Positions 58,795-64,000 of a stretch of 64,000 nucleotides of DNA are shown one piece after another. The notes under the pieces were generated by a model. The model searched no databases. It saw only the letters and a list, made by a program, of their open reading frames with translations, and was not told the origin of the DNA. The stretch covers positions 1 to 64,000 of the forward strand of contig JAGBAV010000049.1 in the NCBI GenBank assembly GCA_017938795.1, written 5' to 3'. The stretch's first letter is position 1, and each line of letters begins with the position of its first letter. Both the position numbers and the translations under genes were made by a program. This DNA is from Clostridia bacterium. Its GTDB lineage: Bacteria; Bacillota; Clostridia; Christensenellales; Aristaeellaceae.

Positions 58795-59429
58795 GCATCA
58801 CACCGGAACAGGCGAGATCTATGATCAGCAGCGCGCTGATGAGCGGGGAGCCGAGGGCGTTCTTTGACGCAGTCAGCGAGGAGCATCCCTGCGCGGTGTA
58901 TCTTCAGCAGCTGCTTGCGCTGCGCGGCGTCCCGCAGAACCCGGCCTATCACCCGGAGGGCGACGCATTTGAGCATACAATGCTCGTCATCAGCGAGGCG
59001 GCGAAGGTCAGGGAGAAGGCGGCGGATCCGCTGGCCTTCATGCTGGCAGCGCTCACGCATGACCTTGGCAAGGCTGTGTCCACCTGCCTGAATAAGAAGG
59101 GAAACTGGTCGTCCGTCGGCCATGAGAACAGCGGTGTTCCGCTGATCTCGAAGATGCTGCGCCCGCTTGGCTATGATCATGATACAGTGGAGTACTGCAT
59201 CAATATGTGCAGGCTGCATATGCGCGCGCATACCTGCTTCCACGGGAATGCGCGGGAGGCCAGCACGGATAAGATGTATGCGCTGTCCGTCTGCCCGCGG
59301 GAGTTCGTGATGCTGGTGATCTGCGATGCGCGCGGCAAGGGCGGGGAAAACAAGGGCGATGAGGAAGAGGCGTTCCTCCTCAGGCGACTTGAAAACTATG
59401 AGAAGAGGAATGCATCCTCTGAGGACTGA
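58791..59429 (+). CDS. HD-domain phosphohydrolase
   Basis: A 212-residue protein with an HD-type metal site: EHTMLVISEA (about 62-71, first His), then THDLGKAVST (about 88-97, HD pair) and a later Asp in ICDARGKGGENKGDEEEAFL (about 181-200). Such domains are usually phosphatases or nucleotide hydrolases. The tRNA nucleotidyltransferase C-terminal HD is similar in layout, so an RNA-linked role is possible. Substrate unknown. It starts at ATGA on the stop of the 74-aa gene. Confidence 0.85.
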   Translation: MSITPEQARSMISSALMSGEPRAFFDAVSEEHPCAVYLQQLLALRGVPQNPAYHPEGDAFEHTMLVISEAAKVREKAADPLAFMLAALTHDLGKAVSTCLNKKGNWSSVGHENSGVPLISKMLRPLGYDHDTVEYCINMCRLHMRAHTCFHGNAREASTDKMYALSVCPREFVMLVICDARGKGGENKGDEEEAFLLRRLENYEKRNASSED

Positions 59430-59430
59430 T

Positions 59431-60072
59431 ATGGATATCAACTGGATCTATCTGGCCGGGGAATGGATCGGCACGGCGGCGTTTGCCGTATCGGGCGCGA
59501 TGGTCGCGGTCAATAAGCGAAACGATATCTTCGGCGTGCTGCTGCTGGCGATATTCACGGCGCTGGGCGGCGGCGTCATACGCGATATGCTCATCGGCGA
59601 TCTTCCGCCGCGCATCTTCGGGAATTTTCATTATGTGCTGCTTGCGATGGTCTGCGCGCTGCTTGTGTTCTTCTTCGCGAGGATCAACAAGGACCGGTTC
59701 CTGAAAGAAGAAAAGCACATTGAGAAAATCAACAATATCTTTGACGCGATCGGCCTTGGCGTCTTCGCCGTGAATGGCGCGCGCATCGGGCTGGACGCAG
59801 GCTTCGGTGGGAATATTTTCATGCTCACGACGCTGGGCATGGTGACGGCTGTCGGCGGCGGCATGCTGCGCGACGTCCTGATCCGGGAGATGCCCTTCGT
59901 GCTCAGCAAGAGGGTGTATGCCGTCGCGGCGATCTGCGGCGCGCTGGTGTTCTCTGTGCTGGTCCGGCTCGGCGTTTCCTCCGTGCTGGCTTACGGAATA
60001 GGCTGGGCGATCACCACGATGCTGCGCCTGCTGGCAACGGCCTTCCGATGGAATCTGCCGAAGGCATTCTGA
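59431..60072 (+). CDS. TRIC-type cation channel family protein (UPF0126/YadS)
   Basis: A 213-residue protein with six or seven membrane segments in two similar halves, the TRIC/UPF0126 (YadS/YicG) family. The two repeats carry GGGVIRDMLIG (about 50-60) and GGGMLRDVLIREMP (about 146-159), the glycine-rich signatures. Bacterial members are cation channels or glycine transporters. The ATG at 59431 is just after the HD gene stop; no clear ribosome site precedes it, and initiation may be by coupling. Confidence 0.88.
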   Translation: MDINWIYLAGEWIGTAAFAVSGAMVAVNKRNDIFGVLLLAIFTALGGGVIRDMLIGDLPPRIFGNFHYVLLAMVCALLVFFFARINKDRFLKEEKHIEKINNIFDAIGLGVFAVNGARIGLDAGFGGNIFMLTTLGMVTAVGGGMLRDVLIREMPFVLSKRVYAVAAICGALVFSVLVRLGVSSVLAYGIGWAITTMLRLLATAFRWNLPKAF

Positions 60073-60150
60073 ACAGAAACCGGCATCGTGACGGGAATTG
60101 TGCCGCTCTGTCTCTGTGCCTGCGATTCTGCAGAAAAAATGGACATCACA

Positions 60151-60193
60151 AAAAAGCGCATCTCTTTCAGTAACTGAATGAGATGCGCTTTTT
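60151..60193. terminator. bidirectional terminator between TRIC and HTH genes
   Basis: Perfect stem AAAAAGCGCATCTC (60151-60164) / GAGATGCGCTTTTT (60180-60193), with an inner TTCAG/CTGAA pair. Confidence 0.92.
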
Positions 60194-60223
60194 GATGGTA
60201 TGCTGTGCTGCCGGTGAAACCGA

Positions 60224-61690
60224 TCATTCTGCCGCCTTCGCGATCTCGATCAGCTCACGCAGGATGGCGATGCTCTCCTCGCGGGAGCAGACGTCGTCCT
60301 TCAGAATAACGTCCATGTAATAATCCCGGAAGGCAGAGGAAAGGTTCTTACTTTGGAGAAGGATTTCCTGATAGTTGTCGCTAATGTTCCAGTCCGTATC
60401 CGGGTTGACGATCGCCAGCGCATAGTTCTCATATCCCGTGATCTCCTTGTCAATAATGAGATCCGGATTGCGGGAAAACCATATATGGAAATAAGGGCAG
60501 TTGAGCATATGAACAAGCAGCGTGGTCAGGATACTGACGCGCTCCTGCGGCGTATAGGGCCGGATCAGGAAGAAATGATCCTCCCGTTTTCCTGTGCGGG
60601 CGAAATCCTCCATGGCTTCGCGGCTGAGAACGAAGTGCGTGACCTTCCTTTTATGGAAGAGATTGTCGTAACGGCTCTTCTGAATCTGATAGAGAGAGGT
60701 GATCACGGGGTCGCTCTCACTGACAGGGCTGATGCCCTTGAAAGCCTCTACGATAATGGGATAAAGCAGATCCGGCGAAATGGAGAAGAAGGGAATATCC
60801 GGCTTGATCAGGTAGATCTCCCGGTTATACTCAATGTGTTTGTATTCATCGATGAAGGCCATGTAGTTCAGCGGGAACGGATCCTTCATATAGCTGCGCG
60901 TGGCCTTGATGGGATGGATCAGGCCCTTGCTGTCTTCAAGGATTCTGTCCTTCAGGCGCAGAATTCCGTCGCCCGGCTCATTCACACAGTAATAATCGCC
61001 CTTCTGCATCGGAGTGAGCATCAGCGTTTTCCTGCTTCCGTGTGAATTGACGCCGCTGATGAAGATGATTCCGGTACGGAAAGACCATTCGTTGACGTCT
61101 TTGGTCTGCGTGAAGGTATAGAGGGAATATACCGGGCAGAAGAGAATGTCGCTTGTGTCGCCGACGGTAAGATAGTCCTTCGGGTTATCGGGATATACGG
61201 CGATGATGTGATGGATGCTGTGGACGTCGCTGCTGTGCGACAGGCTCGCAAAGCGGCGCAGCAGCTCGGGGCTGCATTTGCCTAAGATGATGATCTCGAT
61301 ATCATGCAGGGATGAGATGTGGGAAAAGACGTCCTCCATCTTTGAGAAGCCCTTGACGCCGCTGACAGGCTGCATGGCCGGGGCGTCATCGTTTTTTTGC
61401 GGATGCATCAGCCTGTAGAGCAGATTATTGAGGATAACGGTCATCTTCCCCAGCGTGCTGATGAGCAGCGCGCGCTCAAGGAATGCCCTTTCTTCCTGAG
61501 TGAGCTGAAACGAGGGGGAGGCAATGATGGCGTCCATGCATTTCTGATAGCTGGAGGGCTTGCTCTCGCCGTTGAGAATGCGGATCAGCGCGGTTTTGCT
61601 GGAATACCCGAGCTCTGCGGCAGCCACAGAAGTGGACATCTTCCTTGTCTTGAGTATGGAAGAAAGCGCTTCGGGGAATGTCGTCGTCAT
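60224..61690 (-). CDS. HTH protein with uncharacterised large C-terminal domain
   Basis: A 488-residue protein. The N-terminus (about 8-52) looks like an XRE/Cro-type helix-turn-helix: MSTSVAAAELGYSSKTALIRILNGESKPSS. A mostly alpha/beta region of about 400 residues follows with no motif I recognise; ILGKCSPELLRRFA, HFVLSREAMEDFARTG and the acidic CSREESIAILRELIEIAKA C-terminus stand out. It may be a ligand- or signal-sensing regulator. Its base composition is visibly less GC-rich than its neighbours. It is divergent from tatB, with an unusual set of inverted repeats between them, and probably regulates itself and/or the tat genes. Confidence 0.7.
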   Translation of the reverse strand: MTTTFPEALSSILKTRKMSTSVAAAELGYSSKTALIRILNGESKPSSYQKCMDAIIASPSFQLTQEERAFLERALLISTLGKMTVILNNLLYRLMHPQKNDDAPAMQPVSGVKGFSKMEDVFSHISSLHDIEIIILGKCSPELLRRFASLSHSSDVHSIHHIIAVYPDNPKDYLTVGDTSDILFCPVYSLYTFTQTKDVNEWSFRTGIIFISGVNSHGSRKTLMLTPMQKGDYYCVNEPGDGILRLKDRILEDSKGLIHPIKATRSYMKDPFPLNYMAFIDEYKHIEYNREIYLIKPDIPFFSISPDLLYPIIVEAFKGISPVSESDPVITSLYQIQKSRYDNLFHKRKVTHFVLSREAMEDFARTGKREDHFFLIRPYTPQERVSILTTLLVHMLNCPYFHIWFSRNPDLIIDKEITGYENYALAIVNPDTDWNISDNYQEILLQSKNLSSAFRDYYMDVILKDDVCSREESIAILRELIEIAKAAE

Positions 61691-61836
61691 ATGTGCCTCC
61701 TGAAAATGTATGCAGCAATGGGCAGGATGCTGTCCTGCAGATAATATATTATATCATTTTGTCTGCTAAAATAGATTTCATTTCAATAAAAAACCTGTAA
61801 TTATGTGAAAAAGAAACAGAATAATCGCTAAATTTT

Positions 61837-61917
61837 GATCAAACAATTGTTATCATACTCCAAACGGTTTACAAAACGTTTGAGAATAAGGTATAATAAG
61901 CAGGCAATTGTTTGATC
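61837..61917. promoter_or_regulatory. nested inverted repeats around the tatB promoter
   Basis: A perfect 13-base inverted repeat GATCAAACAATTG (61837-61849) / CAATTGTTTGATC (61905-61917) flanks a second one, CAAACG (61861-61866) / CGTTTG (61877-61882), that overlaps the tat -35. The promoter itself is TTTACA (61868-61873), 18-base spacer, TATAAT (61892-61897). A -10-like TATAAT for the divergent HTH gene is at 61748-61753 (minus strand). The repeats look like paired operators for a regulator. Confidence 0.65.
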
Positions 61918-61930
61918 TGGAGGAATGGTC

Positions 61931-62257
61931 GTGTTTAATATCGGCGCTACCGAGCTGATCCTGATCCTGCTGATTGCGTTCGTTGTCGTAGGCCCGAAGG
62001 ATCTGCCGAAGATTGCAAGAGCGATCGGCCGGTTCATCAAGTATGCCCGCAATCTGATCAAGGAAATCTCCAAGGAAACCGGCTTCAGCGAGATCGCAGA
62101 CGAGCTGCGCGGCGTGGAGAAGGATGTGAAGGAGACGATCCGCTCGGTGGATATCCGCGAGGATCTTAAACAGACGAAGGCCGATATCGACAAGGAAATC
62201 AAGGACGCCGCGAAGGAAGTTGACGTCCGCGGGATCGAAAAGGAAATCAACAGCTGA
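61931..62257 (+). CDS. tatB: twin-arginine translocase TatA/TatB-family protein
   Basis: A 108-residue Tat subunit. The N-terminal span MFNIGATELILILLIAFVVVGP (1-22) is followed by the conserved K-D-L-P hinge and an amphipathic helix (KIARAIGRFIKYARNLIKE), then a long charged tail (to 108). The length and tail suggest TatB rather than TatA; the tatA-like gene is next. The start is GTG at 61931, six bases after GGAGGA; the ATG at 61925 is one base from it and not used. It lies in the same operon as tatA. Confidence 0.88.
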   Translation: MFNIGATELILILLIAFVVVGPKDLPKIARAIGRFIKYARNLIKEISKETGFSEIADELRGVEKDVKETIRSVDIREDLKQTKADIDKEIKDAAKEVDVRGIEKEINS

Positions 62258-62298
62258 TTCAGGAAATAAGAGAGAAATCTCTAAGGAGGAATTTTATT

Positions 62299-62460
62299 AT
62301 GAGACTGGGAACCATGGAAATCGTACTGATCCTCGTGCTGGCGCTGGTCATCTTCGGCGGCGGCAAGATTGCCGGCGTGGGCAAGGCGCTGGGCCAGAGC
62401 ATCCGCGAATTCAAGGATGAGCTCAAGCCGGAAGACAAGAAGTCCGACGAAAATAAGTAA
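62299..62460 (+). CDS. tatA: twin-arginine translocase subunit TatA
   Basis: A 53-residue protein MRLGTMEIVLILVLALVIFG... with one span (about 7-20), the FGGGKI turn and the amphipathic helix GVGKALGQSIREFKDEL, then a charged tail. This is the compact TatA of Gram-positive bacteria. AAGGAGGA is 8-9 bases upstream of the ATG. It forms an operon with tatB; a hairpin (62482) lies between it and tatC. Confidence 0.9.
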   Translation: MRLGTMEIVLILVLALVIFGGGKIAGVGKALGQSIREFKDELKPEDKKSDENK

Positions 62461-62481
62461 TCAGGGCGAATAATCTTCACG

Positions 62482-62511
62482 CGGCGGGCGCCCACATGCG
62501 TCCGCCGTTTT
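62482..62511 (+). terminator. terminator-like hairpin between tatA and tatC
   Basis: CGGCGGGCGC (62482-62491) / GCGTCCGCCG (62498-62507) with one G-T pair, then TTTTCTG. It would reduce tatC transcription relative to tatA/tatB. Confidence 0.65.
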
Positions 62512-62578
62512 CTGTTCCTGCTGCTCCTTGGCGCAGGGGACGGAATCTATCATGATCATTTGGAAGGATTAGCTTGAT

Positions 62579-63343
62579 ATGAGCAAGAAGGAAAACAAGA
62601 CCGTCAGCTCGCATGACGAGAGCGTGGTGTCCAATGCGCAGCCGATTCTCTCCCATCTGCTGGCGATGCGCAAGCTGGTGGTCTCCTGTGTGATTGCGGT
62701 GCTGGTCGGATTTATCGGCGCATTCTATTTTCTGTGTGAGCCGCTGATGAATTTCATCATGATGCCCATTGAGGCGCGCGGCATCCAGATTATCTATACC
62801 GCGGTCAGCGAGGCGCTGACCACGCAGCTGAAGGTGTCCTTCATGGCCGGCATTGTCTGCGTCAGCCCGTTCATCTTCTATCAGATCTGGCTTTTTATCA
62901 AGCCTGCGCTCTATGACAACGAAATCCGCCTGTTCAGGAGCATGTTCTTCATTGCGGTGTTCCTGTTCATTCTGGGCGTTGCGTTCTGCTATCGCTATGT
63001 GTATGAGCTGGCCATCAACTTCTTCCTTGTCTCCGGCGAAGGGCTGGCTACGCCAATGCTCTCCATTGATAAATATGTTGGATTCCTTGTGTCGTTCATC
63101 CTGCCCTTCGGCGTGGTGTTTGAATTGCCGGTTGCCATCTATATGGCCACGCGCATGGGCCTTGTGAGCTATGAGGGGCTGGCAAGGAACCGCAAGTTCG
63201 TCTTCTTCGGTATCTTTATTGCTGCCGCCATTCTCACCCCGCCGGACGTCATCTCCCAGATCATGCTCGGTCTGCCGATGTTTGCGCTCTATGAGGTCGG
63301 CGTGCAGGTCGCGCGCTTTACGAAGAATCGCCGTGCTGCGTAA
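62579..63343 (+). CDS. tatC: twin-arginine translocase subunit TatC
   Basis: A 254-residue protein with six membrane spans, the signal-recognition core of the Tat system. The conserved FMAGIVCVSPFIFYQIWLFIKPALYDNE (about 86-113) contains the TatC F-x-x-x-x-x-P-x-x-x-x-Q-x-W-x-F pattern, and the first cytoplasmic segment LLAMRKLVVS is near 25-34. An N-terminal hydrophilic extension of about 20 residues precedes the first span. It starts at ATG 62579 after GGAAGGA. It completes a tatB-tatA-tatC set and is followed by a terminator. Confidence 0.96.
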   Translation: MSKKENKTVSSHDESVVSNAQPILSHLLAMRKLVVSCVIAVLVGFIGAFYFLCEPLMNFIMMPIEARGIQIIYTAVSEALTTQLKVSFMAGIVCVSPFIFYQIWLFIKPALYDNEIRLFRSMFFIAVFLFILGVAFCYRYVYELAINFFLVSGEGLATPMLSIDKYVGFLVSFILPFGVVFELPVAIYMATRMGLVSYEGLARNRKFVFFGIFIAAAILTPPDVISQIMLGLPMFALYEVGVQVARFTKNRRAA

Positions 63344-63355
63344 AGTCAATATCTG

Positions 63356-63386
63356 CGCCTGCGTCTGTATGACGCGGGCGTTTTTT
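63356..63386 (+). terminator. intrinsic terminator after tatC
   Basis: CGCCTGCGTC (63356-63365) / GACGCGGGCG (63371-63380) with one T-G pair, then six Ts. Confidence 0.85.
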
Positions 63387-63442
63387 GCTTTTCTGCGGAG
63401 GAGATATTGTCATTTATGTGTGCCGCTGGGGACAGAATGGTG

Positions 63443-63471
63443 TTGCGATACGGGTGGTTATCTGCTATTCT
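63443..63471 (+). promoter_or_regulatory. extended -10 promoter of GH51 gene
   Basis: -35 TTGCGA (63443-63448), 17-base spacer, TGC, -10 TATTCT (63466-63471). Confidence 0.6.
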
Positions 63472-63497
63472 GAGGATAACAGAAGGGAGGCTGTGTT

Positions 63498-64000
63498 ATG
63501 CCTGTTACCGTGAATATCACCCCTCAGCGCTGCATCGGTCAGCGAAGCGAGATGCTTTACGGTCACTTTATCGAGCATTTCCATCGCCAGATCTACGGCG
63601 GCGTCTATCAGCCCGGTCATCCTCTGTCTGATGAGGATGGCTTCCGCACCGACGTCCTTGAGGCTATGCGCCGCATCAAGGTGCCGATCCTGCGCTGGCC
63701 GGGAGGCTGCTTTGTCTCCGCCTATCACTGGAAGGATGCGGTCGGCCCGCAGCGCAATCCGATGTTTGACAAAGCGTGGCGTGTGGAGGATCCCAATACC
63801 TTCGGCACGGACGAATATGTCGCCCTCTGCCGCAAGATCGGCTGCGAGCCGTATATCTGCACCAATGCAGGCACAGGCACCGCAGAGGAGATGAGCGACT
63901 GGGTCGAATACTGCAACCTTGAGAACGAGGGCAAGTATGCGAAGTGGCGTATTGCCAACGGACATGAGCAGCCGCATGCCGTGCGCTACTGGTCCATCGG
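63498..64000 (+). CDS. GH51 alpha-L-arabinofuranosidase (3' end outside window)
   Basis: The first 167 residues of a GH51 enzyme, which removes arabinofuranosyl side chains from arabinoxylan or arabinan. The family start is YGHFIEHFHRQIYGGVYQPG (near 21-40), followed by PILRWPGGCFVSAYHWKDAVGP (near 63-84) and GTDEYVALCRKIGCEPYICTNAGTG (near 103-127). The window ends at VRYWSIG, just before the conserved N-E acid/base. No signal peptide, so cytoplasmic. The ATG at 63498 follows GAAGGGAGG. It adds to the xylan/arabinan theme. Confidence 0.94.
   Translation, partial: MPVTVNITPQRCIGQRSEMLYGHFIEHFHRQIYGGVYQPGHPLSDEDGFRTDVLEAMRRIKVPILRWPGGCFVSAYHWKDAVGPQRNPMFDKAWRVEDPNTFGTDEYVALCRKIGCEPYICTNAGTGTAEEMSDWVEYCNLENEGKYAKWRIANGHEQPHAVRYWSI

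Noticed and set aside
1..64000. CRISPR arrays, tRNA and rRNA genes, insertion sequences, prophage genes
   Set aside because: Scanned by eye for regular direct repeats, conserved tRNA/rRNA strings and transposase or integrase proteins; none found. Small structured RNAs could still be missed.

Overview
The window is a GC-rich stretch of a spore-forming, anaerobic-type Firmicute (class Clostridia is the best guess; genus not determined). The evidence is a complete gerA-type germinant-receptor operon behind a sigma-G-like promoter, LplB/YtcP/LplA-type sugar ABC transporter genes, a thioredoxin-reductase-like flavoprotein without an obvious NADPH site, Firmicute families such as DUF3842, DUF5711 and UPF0180, and many glycan-degrading enzymes. 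No rRNA, tRNA, CRISPR array, insertion sequence or prophage gene was seen.

Layout. 0-1.5 kb: kduD (cut by the window edge) and kduI, the shared lower path for unsaturated or keto-hexuronates. 1.7-5.4 kb: gerAA-gerAB-gerAC. 5.5-11.4 kb: housekeeping genes (HAD phosphatase; deoD, YbaK and an M55 aminopeptidase as one operon; SGNH-like membrane protein; DUF3842; YhcH; the odd TrxR-like flavoprotein). 11.5-16 kb: an unrecognised gene, an RsmF-like methyltransferase, a small membrane protein, GNAT, Cof hydrolase and RluA synthase. 16-20.8 kb: three tandem polytopic GT-C-like membrane proteins. 21-38 kb: a plant-glycan locus with GH105, a sugar ABC transporter, a membrane-bound AraC sensor-regulator, GH115, GH2, GH43, a MATE exporter and a secreted SGNH hydrolase. 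38.4-42 kb: a four-gene minus-strand operon (DUF6198, DUF5058, an unnamed membrane protein, M20 peptidase). 42.6-47.2 kb: GH79-like glycosidase, MBL hydrolase, GNAT, TrmO and a FadR/GntR regulator. 47.2-50.3 kb: dnaN-recF flanked on both sides by DnaA-box clusters, with no dnaA. 50.3-60 kb: DUF5711, CvpA, a 57-aa Cys protein, three tandem M42 aminopeptidases, membrane proteins, an HD protein and a TRIC-type channel. 60.2-63.4 kb: an HTH regulator divergent from tatB-tatA-tatC. 63.5 kb to the end: the start of a GH51 arabinofuranosidase.

How it fits together. GH115 (glucuronic acid release), GH43 and GH51 (xylose/arabinose), GH105 (unsaturated uronyl residues), GH79-like, GH2 and KduI/KduD together suggest use of acidic xylan, pectin or similar uronate-containing glycans. 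The GH enzymes have no signal peptide, so they probably act on oligosaccharides imported by the ABC transporter. A 15-bp element is shared by the kduI and gntR upstream regions, suggesting that the FadR-type regulator controls the uronate genes.

Replication origin. Hand counts of sampled 60-base lines show the + strand C-rich left of about 47 kb and G-rich right of about 50 kb, whichever strand the genes are on. With the DnaA-box clusters this places the likely chromosomal origin at dnaN-recF. The most unusual items are this dnaA-less origin, DnaA boxes next to the DUF5058 operon promoter, the nested inverted repeats between the HTH regulator and the tat genes, and the TrxR-like protein without an NADPH-binding motif.
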